From contig JAGTXZ010000010.1 in the NCBI GenBank assembly GCA_018398575.1, positions 1,116,001 through 1,180,000 of the forward strand: a stretch of DNA of 64,000 nt, in the 5' to 3' direction. Below, in pieces: positions 45,249-57,360 of the stretch. The DNA is from Ampelomyces quisqualis. Lineage: Eukaryota > Ascomycota > Dothideomycetes > Pleosporales > Phaeosphaeriaceae. The position numbers were made by a program, and so were the translations under genes. The notes beneath the pieces were generated by a model. The model worked only from the letters and a program-made list of their open reading frames with translations. It searched no databases and was not told where the DNA came from. The first letter of the stretch is position 1. Each line of letters opens with the position of its first letter.

Positions 45249-48200
45249 ATGGACGCGGACACGATTCTTGCTCTTTTGGATGAGAGTTCGAGGTATCAGG
45301 CATTTACACTGTGTCTCACAAAACTCGAAAACGCCCCTCGGCTCGACCTGGAGGCTTTGCGAGTGTGCATCAAACTGCGGCCATGCCGCGCACCTGCCAG
45401 CCAAGGAACCACGCTCATCGAGCAGCTGTGTGACCTCCTCATCTCGCGGATCCCAGGAGAACATCTAGAATCCGACCACTTCTACACGCTGGCCAGCATA
45501 CTGTGCAGTGACGGATCTTTCGCCGCATCATTCTTCAATGGGAATTTGTGCCCAGCGCTTGATGCGCTTCTACCCCGTTTGTCGATACAGGCACACAGAG
45601 ACGCAGATCAAAGCGACGAGGCAGAAGCCTCATTGCGAGAAGCTATTAATTCTGCGACAGCGTATTTGACGCTGCTCAAGTGCTCTTACTGGCTTCCAAG
45701 TGAACAGAACCATATTATTGGCCCAGACTCGCTTCAATTCCTGTCGCAATTCCTGGGCTCGCCCTCAATAGACAACGTCATCCACGATGTCATATCCGCT
45801 TTTTTATCTCTTCTGAAGCGTAGAGAGCCCATTGTAGTTGCAACCACGGACAACTTTGCACAGCCTTGGTTGAAGCTTGACCATGCTTCCGGTCAGGCGG
45901 TGTTGTCTGCGCCCATAGTCGATGGTTCATTATGGGATCAATTGAGCATACTCGATATGAAGTCTCACGCATCCGGTGAGTCAAACATGTTGAAATGCAA
46001 GATGCTTCGGACTGTCCGACCTTACCAGTACCACAACCATGTCTTGCCAAGCCGATCAAATTACCGCCAGATCATGCGCTTACTGACTCTATAATGATAG
46101 GTCAGGCTTCTAGCAAGGCTTTTCGAACATGGTTTCAATGGATTTGCCAGGCTGTCCAAGACAAGATACGGCTCGAATGCCTGAACAGCAGCTCTTATTG
46201 GCACAAACTTCAGGCTGGACTGCTGCATGGACACGCTGATCAACGGAAGTACTGCATCGCTATCATACGACAGTCTTTGCTGGCAGCACAGGACGACATT
46301 GATACGCCAACAATGCGATTTAATGTCGGCAAGCGAGACGAGTATTTGAGAGCTTACCATCAGTATTCTGCACTGTTCGAAACCATTGTCCTCGATCGCT
46401 ATGCCAACCAGGTGATGGCGTGCTTGCCAGAGCTGACCAAAGTCATGTGTTCCGACATCACACCTTCTATGGTCAGCACCTTGCTTTCTGCAGCTCTCAG
46501 TCCATTGGTCCAAGATGGCGTCCGAAAACCTGTTGGCAATTGGTATATCGATTACGTAACCAAGGTAAGTCTTTTTGAGTCCAGCTCAAGTACCATATCA
46601 ATTCTGTTACTTCATCTTCTCCCATTCCGGGATCTGCCCTTCGGTTGAAAGTTTCACCGTGGTCTAACACGGTGGCTGATCGTCATGTCACACAGGTTCG
46701 TGGAGACATCACCGGCCATGCTCAATTCCTCCTCCGAGGCTTCCTCCAGTGGGCGACACTTGGTGATCTCTTTACTTCCACGCTTGTCCCAACCAGAAAT
46801 ACTACGGTCTCTATTCATGGCGCTTCGTTGGCGCATGTCATAGCTCGATTCGTTCTCGATTCCCCAGATGCAACTCAATCTAGCGAAAGCGCGGGTGCGA
46901 AGCCTTCAGATGGGTCACCTGTCATCTACAGTCGACGACAAGTCATCTTTGGCGTGGTAGACTTCATTCTAGATGCGAGAGGAAAGATTTTCCAATTTGC
47001 AATATTGTATCTGCTAGAAGGACTAGTGAACGGACTGCGCGCATGCTCGGACTGCATTCCACTCCAGGTACCGTTTCAGGAACATGAAGCTAATAAGGTT
47101 TCTCGCATATCGCGTCTTCCCGGTCTGCCCGAGATCGCAGGAGATCTGTACAAGCAGTACTGCGCTCAGCTTTGTGAGCTCATCAACCCTGGCTGGACCG
47201 ACATCGATGCGCATGCATACCAGCAGATACGTTACGAATTTCAGAAGCTATCAATCTCCACGGAGCCGAAACCCGAAATGCAGGACTTTGAATCAAGCTC
47301 AGGGAACCTGTCGCCCTTGCAAGCTCTTCGGAAGCGCTTAGAAGAGTCATGTCACCGTTGCATACAAGGAGACGAATTTTCACCAATGTGCCAAGGCCTC
47401 ATTCGCGTTCTAGATACAATTGAGCCAGCTTCAACAAGAGTCGTGGACCTATACGTCGTCCTGGAGGCGTTTTGGGAGGAAGCAGATCGACGACAGTTTG
47501 TTAGGTCGGTTGCCATACATATATCCAACGTACTTTTCCATCCAACATGTGTGCAGGTCTGCATCAAGCAGCGTACACACACAGAAGGCGCACAATTCGA
47601 ATACTGCCTGCGCAATTTGCTCACGAGAGCCATTGACCGTCTCCAGCGCCTGTCTGAGGGTCGGACTTACATTCTGTCCACTCTGGCGACATCTCTTCGC
47701 AAAGCCTGCTTGGCATGTCCTGAAGTTATGGAAATTCTTCCGATTGACGATTTGATCCTTCGATTCGTCAATAGTCCCCCCACAACCAAGACAGAATTTC
47801 TCTTCGAGGTAGCTGCCGCGGAGAAGCTGCAGAAATACCAGCCACAACGAACATACCACTCTTACTACGGCTCCAGGGAATGGCATGCATATGCCGCAAT
47901 GATTGATCTCATACAAAGCATTCCACTAGCACAAGTGAGCGTGGCTAAGAGTGTATTAGACCGTCTTCTCGAGCCATGGAAGCTTCAGCGGCCCGGGATA
48001 CCAATCATCGGAAAATGGAAGAATGTCCTTCAGCTGCAGGTCATGCTCATACTAGTTGAGTTTTGCGTGTCCGATGAACAGGCCGAGGATTATTTGACCG
48101 CCTTCAAACACGCCTTAACGCTGGAAGGGTGGCCGCGGTACCGATTCTTACTTGAATGGATCATAGCGCGCATATACTTTCGGTTCCCTGGCAGAGTCTC

Positions 48201-49400
48201 AAGCATACTCGACGATCTTGTCGGGTTGGACGAGGGTAGCTCATCACATACTGCAAGCTTGATGAAATTGGCAGTTTTGGTGGCACCGCACGAGCCAGAG
48301 GATTTCTCGACCACGTTCATGACACAGCTGGTACCCTTCGCTGCAAGCCCAAAGGTGCAGATCAGACATGAGTCAAACTACGCCATACCCATCATATTCG
48401 ACTTGGCGCTGTCGAAAGGTTGGACGCGCATTACCGAAAGCCCTGCTTTTGTCCGCTTGGATGCGTTCATTCGCAGTCTGGACAAGTTTCAATCCATGCC
48501 ATGGACTATTAGGACCTTGAAGCTTGATGCATTCAATGACTTCACGCTCGTGAACATATTCCAGGGCGAATATATGACCATTGAGTCACCCGAGAAATTG
48601 CGAGTGGCGTACGAAGACTTCGTAGCCCTGCGCGAGGCGGACGATGCATCTGGATTGAACATACCACCGGGGCGCATACCTTTGGGCAACCCACCAGCCG
48701 CTGGTCTCATCATCCAAGCACCCACTCCAGAGGTAACTCAACTTACAGCAAATGAAAGCCGCGCGCCACCAGCATTCTTCCAGACAAAATCCGGCTTCGA
48801 CCTGAGCTCTCTCCACCCACAGCCTGGTCCACCAAGTCTGCAAAACCAACGCCCAGCTTCCGTAATTCTAGTGGCATCACTGATCGATAATCCCACAAAC
48901 CTGGGCGGCCTTTCACGTATCTCAGAGTCATTCGGCTTGGAAGCACTGTACATCGACGACCTTCGACAAATAGCGCACAAAGACTTCAAAGCCACGAGCG
49001 TGACGTCGGAAAGGCATTTTCCCATTCGCGAACTCAAACTCTCTGGCGTACCGGAATTCCTGCTGGACATGAAGAGGGGTGGATATGAAGTTGTAGGTAT
49101 TGAGCAAACAGACCAAAGTGGTATTTTGGGCACGGAGGACGACAATGCGAACAAGTTAGGCATTCTGCCAAAGAAATGCGTTTTGGTCCTTGGAAGTGAG
49201 AAGGGAGGAATCAACGCCGAGGTGCTTGCGGCTGTGGATCGCTGTGTAGAGATTAGGACTGTGGGTGTGACTAGGAGTCTTAGTAAGTGGAGATTTTGGC
49301 TTGGGAGTACGGTGATGGCTAATTGAGTACTGCAGATGTTCAGACAGCAGGCGGCATTGCGTTGTATGAGTGGTGGAGGAAGTGGTATCGGAGAGACTGA
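45249..49400 (+). CDS. TRM3: Trm3/TARBP1-type tRNA 2'-O-ribose methyltransferase
   Basis: SPOUT-class enzyme that transfers methyl from S-adenosylmethionine to the 2'-OH of G18 in tRNAs. Exons 45249-45975, 46101-46564, 46696-49282 and 49336-49400 give 1,280 residues. Residues 1 to about 1,080 form a long helical-repeat region as in yeast Trm3. The C-terminal 160 residues are the SpoU domain with its three motifs: SLIDNPTNLGGLSRISESFG (motif 1), VLVLGSEKGGI (motif 2), and VGVTRSLNVQTAGGIALYEW (motif 3). Motif 3 is only formed by splicing out the last 53-bp intron (GTAAGT...TGCAG); unspliced reading would destroy it. It converges with the aldehyde dehydrogenase gene, 118 bp apart. Confidence 0.93.
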
Positions 49401-49518
49401 CGGGTAGGGCGATGGTCCGCGTCGTTCGGTGTTTTGAAACATGTGTTTACGCCACAGCCACGTGTGATATCAACGGAACCAAATCTCTTTGCTAGGATTG
49501 ACGCATTCGTTGCACCAT

Positions 49519-51176
49519 CTATTCAAACACCTTCTTCCAAACCCACAGACTACGGCTATTGGTGTAGTGCTTCAACCCTTCCATTCCCCACTCCATACCA
49601 ATCCCGCTCCTGTATCTGATTAGCCTGTACTCCTCCAAGATTTCCGATGTACTTGCTCTTTATGCCCGCCAAACGGCACTTTTGGATCAACATCAAAATG
49701 TGAATTCACCCACACAGACCCTAGTAACATGATCAGCTTCTTCCAGCCACACACACTTGCACTTTCAGAGTAATAACTCACCAGCCTCCAACTCCCTCGC
49801 CATTCTCTCCGCCCTCTCCAAATCCTTACTCCACACCGACGCCCCCAGACCCATGCGCGTCGCGTTCGCCCGATCAAGCACATCTTGTTCGTCAGACCAC
49901 TTGAGCAGCGGGACGATTGGGCCAAACGGTTCTTCCTGCACGATGCGCGAGTCTTCAGGGGGATTATCGATAATGGACGGAGTAACGAAGTAGCCATGCG
50001 CCGATTCGCGGGCCTCGCCAGCAAGCGCAGCGGTCCAATTTTGATTCCGCACATCAGCGTACATATCCTTTACTTTATCGAATTGCATTTTATTCTGCAG
50101 GGGCCCAACGACGACGCCGTCTTGGGTGCCAGCGCCGGTTTTGATGTGGGCTTGTGTATACGCGACCATTTTGTCGCGGAACGCGGCGTAGATGGTCTCG
50201 TGGATGTAGATGCGTTTGGTGAGCATGCAGATCTGGCCCGAGTTGAGGAAGCTGAGCGTCGCGATCTTGGGGATACATTTGTCCATGTCGACGTCGGCGC
50301 ATATAATGGCAGCATCGTTGCCGCCCAGCTCAAGCACGCAGCGCTTCAGCGTCTTTGCGCAAGATGCTGCTACGAGTTTCCCTGTCGCGATGGAGCCCGT
50401 GAAGGCGATTTTGTCGATGCCGGGGTGCGCCGTCAGCCAGGGGCCGAGGTTGTCGTCGCCGGACAGAACTTGTACGACGCCTGGGGGGAAGACGCGACTG
50501 GCTAGTTCGCCGAGCTTGAGGTCGCAGTAGGGCGTGAAGGGGGAGGGTTTCATGATGAATGTGTTTCCGGTGATGATGGCTGGGCCGAGTTTGCCTAGGC
50601 CAAGGAGGATTGGCCAATTCCAAGGTACCTAGAGATGATATCAGTTCGACGATAGGTGAAATTCGTGGAGTGTAGGCGTACGATGCCAGCACAAACGCCG
50701 ATTGGAGGGTGTGTGGAGTAAATAATCTTCTCTTCGTCCTCTTGCAGTACTTCGTCTTCGATTTCCATGGTCGCAAACGCGCGCAACCACTTCAAGCTGC
50801 TGTTCATTTCGTGATTGGATAGCGACAAGGGCTTGCCTTGCTCGTGTGTCAAAAGCTTTTCGAGAGCATCGCGGTTTTCTTCGATCAGATCGGCATAATT
50901 CAGTAGCAGCTTTGCGCGCTCTGAGAACGGTGTCTTGCTCCAAGATTTGAAGGCGCCTCTTGCTGCTTGGACGGCGGCATCGACGTCTTCTTGACGGGCG
51001 ATGGGAACCTCGTATAGTGGTGTTCCTGTTGCAGGATCAATTGAATGGCGGGTATTTGGTGTTGAGACGAATTCGTTGTTGATGATGTTGCCTGCGTACG
51101 TCTGTGCATGTGAACCTCGAGTCTGTCATAGCAATTCAATCGGTCTTCATACCTTGGTGTCAAACTGGGTCGTCAT
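49519..51176 (-). CDS. NAD(P)-dependent aldehyde dehydrogenase
   Basis: ALDH-superfamily enzyme oxidising an aldehyde to its acid. Exons 51176-51153, 51101-50682, 50628-49782, 49720-49657 and 49609-49519 give 481 residues, typical of soluble ALDHs. Motifs include PWNWPILLGLGKLGPAI (coenzyme-binding loop), GIDKIAFTGSIATGK, the general base Glu in LELGG (about residue 248), catalytic Cys in NSGQIC (about residue 282) and EEPFGPIVPLL. The last intron (49656-49610) uses a GC donor, GCAAGT, and joins FGGHKE to SGIGMEWGMEGLKHY exactly as the family requires; without it the protein would end early with unrelated residues. The tiny 8-codon first exon is supported by MTTQFDTK|TYAGNIINNEF. Substrate unknown. 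Confidence 0.92.
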
Positions 51177-52035
51177 TGTCGCCATAGTCAAGTCAGGAGG
51201 AATGTGGATCCAAAAGATTATGCATGCTAATATCAACAGCAGAAGCGTTCAGTACTTAACGGCTGCAAGCGGCGCTGGTGCTCTTGCCGATGCGGGGTAA
51301 GTACTCAGCGTTACATATCGACAGTATTGATGAGGAACCAATACCATAGTCAACTCGCTAAGTCTTGAAACATTGGCATACATCCGCAGGCTTACGGGCA
51401 TGCTCATCCAATTGTGCTACTATCACGAAACCATAGGCCGAACACAGCCACTCCACTGTCAAAGTGTAATCAAACTATACCGGTAGCTCTACCTTCCGTA
51501 TGTGAATGCGGTAATGACATGACTGTTGCTAGCGGGCATATACTGTAGCGCCATAACCAAAAGTTGTGTTTCTAGTGTCGATGAAGGAAGTGTGACATCG
51601 CATGCCCGATTCGGACCTTGCATTACGCGCCATCGTCCCAACACCACATTGGCTCCTCACAAAACTTGATCATATCAGGGCTGCTGGTAGAGATTCGATT
51701 TCTGTTTGTCACGACATCGAGATGGAATATCGCGTAGACTGATGCTGGAGACAGTGTGGCCGATCGATGCATTTCGCACCAACCACGAGCTGCGACAGAG
51801 CCTGGCGAACACAAGGAGAATAACGTCTCGCACCAGTGAGTAGTATGAGAAGGAAATAGAGTGACTGAAGAATACAACAGCTACACTTGCTCTCTCACCT
51901 GCTACAACTTAGAACTAATTGTCCAAATATTGATCAGATGAAAAGGTAAATTGCATCCTATTGGAACTGGCAGTATTGAAGGCTATGGGTTTCGGCTTCG
52001 ATGGTGCGCAGGGTCTAGATAGAGAGTTTGTCACC
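51177..52035. other. intergenic, nothing recognised
   Basis: It contains the ALDH upstream region and the 3' side of the phosphoesterase gene. Only short frames without motifs are present. Confidence 0.5.
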
Positions 52036-53073
52036 TCATTCCGTAGGACGAGGCACAAGTCTGAGTAGAATTTGGACTCGCTTGGTTATTCGCTGGGGTA
52101 AGGATGGCTTGACCTTCTGCCGTGCTGATGAGCCTTGGCCATTAGGAATGGGTAGTGTTTCGCTAGGTACTGTTTTCTTCGGTGATGTTTCTTTCGGCAT
52201 ACTTTTCTGCAAGGTATCTTGCACGCTCCACTCGTCTCCATTCGTCTCAACAATCTTTGTGCTCATCTTCTGTGCGGACCGACCACCCATGGCCATCCCA
52301 CTGTATCCTTTCTGGTTGGAAACAACTAGTTTGCCGGTGTTCTCATCTTGGAATGTACAGCTGTAGTGGGTATGTCCGAAGGCCCAGAGCTTCACTGCTG
52401 GTGATAGCCAGCATGTCTCGCTCGATAAGTCTGAAACGAATGCCGAGCTCATGGCGCTGAACTTATGCTCTGGTGCGGAAGCACGAGGATCCTCTGTGGG
52501 ACAGTGATGTGTGGCGATCATGATGCTTCTGTGTGGCTCATGGGTCGCTATGTGTTGTACCTCGGCGTTGAGCCACGCCAGATCGCGAGTATGCTCTGAA
52601 ACGTATCGCTCTGGTGTCCATTCACGGATGCCTCTTTCTTCATTGAAGTCGGTAAGCCTCGCGTAGATTTCTGAGGCTTGGTGTGGCTGTATGTTGCTCC
52701 AGAGCGTGCATCCGAGAATCGTGAGGTTTTCGTTAAGATCGAAACGGTTGCGAGATAATACGTGGAAGCGGCCGCCAGACTCTTGCTTCATCTTTTTCTC
52801 AAAGGCGCGTAGCTTTTCTACAGCTTCTTTTAACTTCATCTGGTACGCCTCGTGATTACCAAGTACGTAGAAGACACGACAGCCTCGATTCTGGTCAAGT
52901 AGCTTTCGAAGATACTCGAAAAGACCGTCGTCCTTCACCAATCCGATGTCGCCGAGAAGAAAAAGAGCAGTGCCACGAACATTGAGCTTGAATTTGGCAT
53001 ACTGTGGACTGCTGATGGGTGTCTCTAAGTGGAGATCGGAAACGATCTGGAGTTGGGGAGCGAAAAATGCCAT
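52036..53073 (-). CDS. calcineurin-like metallophosphoesterase
   Basis: Single-exon gene of 345 residues encoding a metal-dependent phosphoesterase of the calcineurin-like superfamily. All metal-binding motifs are in order: SDLHLE (D-x-H, about residue 12), LLGDIG (GD), VLGNHEA (GNH), IATHHCP (H) and FGHTHYS (GHxH). The C-terminal 65 or so residues are Lys/Ser/Pro-rich and probably disordered. The start is the ATG at 53,073 giving MAFFAPQLQIVSDLHLE; the frame is open further upstream, but that part shows no conservation. Substrate unknown; similar fungal proteins are usually annotated only as Ser/Thr phosphatase-like. Divergent from the methyltransferase gene. Confidence 0.85.
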   Translation of the reverse strand: MAFFAPQLQIVSDLHLETPISSPQYAKFKLNVRGTALFLLGDIGLVKDDGLFEYLRKLLDQNRGCRVFYVLGNHEAYQMKLKEAVEKLRAFEKKMKQESGGRFHVLSRNRFDLNENLTILGCTLWSNIQPHQASEIYARLTDFNEERGIREWTPERYVSEHTRDLAWLNAEVQHIATHEPHRSIMIATHHCPTEDPRASAPEHKFSAMSSAFVSDLSSETCWLSPAVKLWAFGHTHYSCTFQDENTGKLVVSNQKGYSGMAMGGRSAQKMSTKIVETNGDEWSVQDTLQKSMPKETSPKKTVPSETLPIPNGQGSSARQKVKPSLPQRITKRVQILLRLVPRPTE

Positions 53074-53587
53074 TATGGAAGTTATAATGCCTTGTGAAGA
53101 ATCTGGGTATGTGAAGAATTTGTATGGAGCTTCAGCTCGTACTCTGGTACGTCTCACCCATGGTTGGAAGTTGGCACTAATCCACCGCGAACCACAACTC
53201 AAGCTCAACTCTGCGAAGTAGAATCAATCCCAACACATGCCACAACCGGCCATTCCTGTGTGACGAAGCAGGTGTCAACTCTCGATGTACGCATATATGG
53301 TAGCAAGACTAAGTATGGAAGCGCTCATGACTAGACGAGCTCCATATGCATCCACTGCCAGCACACTTCCAGAGTGCAGTCACATTCAAATATCATATAT
53401 CCCTCACTCATCCTGCGTTTACTCAATCAAAAATATAATTTCCTGTCCCACCGTGGCAAGCTTCCTTTCCAACATAGCCGACACTACCCCGCAACACCCC
53501 GCCGATCCCTCCCGCTCAAACTTATAGACACCATCCTGCATGTACCAATCAACCACAGCTATTTTCGGCCAATCGAACGCAACCGCA

Positions 53588-54378
53588 ATGTCCAACCAAG
53601 CACTCAACGACTCCCGCTTCACCAAAGAAGCCGCAGAATGGGATTCCAACACCAAACACGTGGAAAGTACACAGCAAGCATTCGACGCAATCAAGCGCTA
53701 TGTGCCTGCTTTCAAGAACGGACAAAGTGAAAGTACACCGACCAAATCCCATTCGTGAACCTTTGACCCTGACAGTAAGCAGCCATGCGAGTTCTCGAAG
53801 TCGGCTCCGGAACAGGTCTCCTCTCGTACCTCCTCGCACCCCAGATCCACTCATTAATCGGCGTCGACACCGCCGAGGGCATGATCTCCGCATTCAACAC
53901 CAAGCGCGCTGATATTCCTAATCCAAACCTCTCTGCGATCAATCATTTGTTAATGGACCCGGATAGCCCCGTCCTGCAAGCCGCGTGTGCGGAATTTGGA
54001 TCCTCGGGCGCTGCGAAGCCATTTCGTTTCGATCTTGTTGTTTCGCACTTGACGCTGCATCACATCGAGGATCTAGCAAGTGTGTTTAAGACGATGTTCG
54101 GGTGTTTGAGAAAAGGCGGGTGTGTAGCGTTGACGGATTATGAGGATTTTGGGCGGGAGGCGGTGAGGTTTCATCCGGTGAGCAAGAGACCTGGGGTCGA
54201 ACATCATGGGATTAAGAGGGGTGTTGCGGAGAAGTTAATATTGGAGGCGGGGTTCGAGGCTGTTAGGGTTGAAGAGGCGTACGTATTGAAGAAGAAGGTG
54301 GATGGGGAGGAGGAGATGGGGAGGGTGGAGGGGGAGATGGCGTTTCCGTTTTTGATGGTGTATGGTGTCAAAGGGTGA
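53588..54378 (+). CDS. class I SAM-dependent methyltransferase
   Basis: Small soluble methyltransferase of unknown substrate. Two exons (53588-53726 and 53783-54378) separated by a 56-bp intron give 244 residues. Splicing produces NGQTMRVLEVGSGTGLLSYL, the SAM-binding motif I (VLEVGSGTG, about residue 50), followed by motif II-like IGVDTAEGMI and the post-motifs FDLVVSHLTLHHIEDL and LRKGGCVALTDYED. The N-terminal SRFTKEAAEWDSN is common in this fungal/bacterial group (methyltransferase type 11/12 folds). The stop lies 14 bp from the stop of the convergent AAGAB-like gene. Confidence 0.88.
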
Positions 54379-54392
54379 GTGTGGGTAGTGGT

Positions 54393-55409
54393 TCAGAGAT
54401 CTTTGAGGATGTTGTTGACGGCGTTGGCGGCGAAGCGTTTTCGCTCGAGTTCGGGCATGCCTTCGCCCATGTCTACGCCTGGGTTAGTGTTTATATTGCG
54501 ACACAAAGGTCCGGGACGCACCTTTGATGGCGATCATCTTGCGCATCATGATCTCCAGTTCTTCAACCTCTTTCGCTTCGTCTTCGGCAGTTGTCTCGTC
54601 TCCTTGCTCATCTCCAAAGCCATGCAACGCGCCTTTCATACCATACAGTTCCATGTTCATCTCCGCCTCTTCAGCCGCGAAGCCACCGAAAGCCTCGTCG
54701 TCTTCGTCGCCTCCAAAGTCCAGTCCGTCGGCGCTCTCCCACTCGCACGCCTCCAGCGCTTCTCGGACTCTGTACACACCAGCTTTCTCGCCAAACTCGT
54801 TCTTCCCTGTCTTATCAAAGTCGACATACTCAAAGCCAGTCTCTGTGCACATGTCTTCCCATTCGTCACTGGGCACGTCGAGGTACGGAGTCGTGCTTTG
54901 GGGCATGGCAATAGCGAGACAGACTTGGTCACCGTTGAATCCGCATGCCCGCTCGATAGCGTCGGCGATTGCTTGCATGGTGTTTTTTATGGTGGAAAGA
55001 TGCGCCTGCGTGACTGGCTTACGGAAGCAATATATCCAGGCGCCGAGCGCAGTTATGACCTCGCGGGCCTCGGGCGCGGTAAAGGCTGCTCGCCATTCCG
55101 ACACGTCGGGAATCTCGTCGACCCAGATGGGAAGGGTGGCCGTGTAGTATTTTGTTTCGAGGAACCATTCATGGGTCAAGCCGGCGGCGGAGCCCGATGT
55201 TGGTTCTGGGGCGGAGCCTGTGAGCTCTGGTGCAAGTTAGCAGTGTTTGAAAGACACTTACTGCGAGTCTCATTACCACTTAGCAGCTTCAAGATGCCTG
55301 ATTCTGGCGCACCCAGCGCGAGAATGCGCCGCGGGTTCTTGATCTCCATGGCGTGCTGGTGTTGGTGGTTGAGAAAGTTGCGGAGTTCTCGGAGGTGAGG
55401 CTTGGCCAT
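54393..55409 (-). CDS. AAGAB/Irc6-like adaptin-binding (p34) protein
   Basis: Likely chaperone-like partner of clathrin adaptor complexes, related to mammalian AAGAB (p34) and yeast Irc6. Three exons (55409-55277, 55226-54522, 54478-54393) give 307 residues. The N-terminus has the family's degenerate GTPase-like P-loop (ILALGAPESGILKLLS) and a Rossmann-like domain with LPIWVDEIPDVSEW and ITALGAWIYCF. The middle is acidic (DFGGDEDDEAFGGF). The C-terminal helix, VEELEIMMRKMIAIKG plus VDMGEGMPELERKRFAANAV after splicing the last intron, is the conserved AAGAB C-terminal motif. Introns are 50 and 43 bp. Tail-to-tail with the methyltransferase gene. Confidence 0.85.
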
Positions 55410-55744
55410 TCATTGTGGGGTAACGTAGCGTCGCGTCCTTTTAGGCGATCGAAACCCAAACGACCTCTACGAGCTGCCAAATGGGCAATTGCAGTAGATA
55501 GACCGGCGGCATCGAACTTGCAAACAACAAATGTGCGAAGTAATTGCTCATTTGCAAGATATAGCTTCTATGGTAGATCAAGGTGTCATGAGTTTTGGAC
55601 GCGGTGCTATCTTGTTTTCAGTGCATTTCCAAGTAAGCAAGTTGGACTGCATACCTATCCATGCGTCTGTCGTTGTAGCGTCCAGTCAGTAATTTTCTTC
55701 TGTTCCTCGTATGCATGCGGCAGGGGCCCAGCAACTATGCCCGC

Positions 55745-56259
55745 TCAACCTCTTCCTCCGCCCCTCGTGCTGGCCCTCGCCCTATTCACCGTTGCACGAC
55801 CTCGCGCGAGACCGACACCGCGACCGCGCGTGCCTCTCGACCTGAACATGGGTGCGTTCCTGTGTGCTGTTAGCGTGGCGCAAGTCGCGTGTTGAGCACA
55901 ACCTACCTCAACATATCTGGGACGATGAAGTATCGCACGTGGCTGCCACGGATGTAAACCTGCTCGAGATGCGACACACGGCCATCGCGGGCTGTGACGG
56001 TAATGTCCTTGAGCTGGACATTCATGTTGTCCTCCGCTATTCGGCGTTAGTGTCTATCTTGTCCATTTGAGGGTTCATGTAATAGCAAGTTGCGCACCCT
56101 CAAGAAGTTTACCGCGGTAGACCTCGCCAGATGTGATCTCGATGGTAATAATGTGTCCCTGTCGTGCTGTTAGCCTTGTGCGCCGCTTCTGAAGATATGG
56201 GGCAAGCGCACAGCAGCCTCATTGAGCAGCTTGATGGGTATTCCGATGGTGCTCGTCAT
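55745..56259 (-). CDS. SMD3: spliceosomal core protein Sm D3
   Basis: Core Sm-ring protein of the U1, U2, U4 and U5 snRNPs. Four small exons, 56259-56212, 56158-56098, 56036-55907 and 55859-55745, give 117 residues, the normal length. Sm1 is GIPIKLLNEA...GHIITIEITSGEVYRGKL, completed by AEDNMNVQLKDITVTARDG; Sm2 is HLEQVYIRGSHVRYFIVPDM. The C-terminus is a short RG-rich tail (RGRGVGLARGRATVNRA). Three introns of 53, 61 and 47 bp all keep frame. The gene is divergent from GEP4 (355 bp between start codons). Confidence 0.96.
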
Positions 56260-56613
56260 CTTGACTGAGCTGCAGTGCCTCTAGCGGCTCTGTTTGGCGG
56301 ATGAAGAGCTTTGTGCGCAAGGCAGCGGCCGGGGAAGGACGTCGGTGAAAGTCTGTTGGGGGACTGGCGAGACTTCGATAGTACTGGGCGCGCTCTGGTT
56401 GGAAATGAAAATGCACCTATTATAGCTGAGCCAAGAGGTTGTATGCGAAGGTGAGTGACGTCGTTGCTGGGGTTTGGCTCGCATACGAACCGTTTTGTCA
56501 ATGTTGAAGTAATTCGGACCTGGAGCTTTGGCCATGTCTTGGCGCATAGTCGCCTTAGTCAGCGAGTGTCCTTGGATTGACCACCCCTTTACCTCGCCCT
56601 CCCACACCTTGCG

Positions 56614-57360
56614 ATGAACATTTCGGGGACGCTGAACGTCTTCCGGCTGCTTAGGGATCCTACACTATGTCTTCCGCAGCACACTGTTTCAACCTTTAAC
56701 CACCTTCCCATCCCGCTGTCAAAGGCATTCGCAAGAAAAGATGGCGCGAAGGAAGGGAAAGAGGTTGAGATCCAGGCGATAGTGCTCGACAAGGACAATT
56801 GCTTCGCTGTGCCACATACCGACGAGATTCATCCGCCGTATCATGTACTCAACGCTGATTGACATCCCAAGCGTTATCTGACGCCATTGTAGGATCACTT
56901 CCAACGTCTTCGACAAGCTTATCCAGGCTCCAAACTTCTGATAGTGTCCAACACTGCAGGTACAGACTCGGACAAGCAGCAAAAGCAAGCAGCAGTCTTG
57001 GAAGCCAATACCGGCGTCAAAGTCCTCCAGCATTCCTCCAAAAAGCCAGGCTGCAAGGAAGAGGTCATGGCCTACTTCAAAGCGCACCCCGATGCGGGCG
57101 TGACTCGTCCTGAGCAAATTGCTGTTGTCGGAGATCGATTGTCCACCGATATCATGATGGCCAATATGATGGGCAGTTACGGAGTGTGGGTCAGAGATGG
57201 AGTCACAGGAAGGGGCTTTGTGAGTGTTTCTCTTCTTGCTTGTCCGTGCTACGGAGTTGATTGCGCATAGTTTGCACGAATGGAGGACCGCCTTCAGAGC
57301 TTCTTGTTCAAAAGAGGCTACAGCGCGCCTGATCCAGCAAGTCACAGCCAGTTTGAATGA
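56614..57360 (+). CDS. GEP4: mitochondrial phosphatidylglycerophosphatase Gep4
   Basis: HAD-family phosphatase that dephosphorylates phosphatidylglycerophosphate to phosphatidylglycerol in the cardiolipin pathway at the mitochondrial inner membrane. Exons 56614-56844, 56893-57219 and 57271-57360 give 215 residues. The start MNISGTLNVFRLLRDPTLCLP is the conserved N-terminus. HAD motif I is VLDKDNCF (DxDx), the motif II area is LLIVSNTAGT, motif III uses a Lys near CKEEVMAYF, and motif IV is VVGDRLSTDIMMAN. Introns are 48 and 51 bp. Confidence 0.94.
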
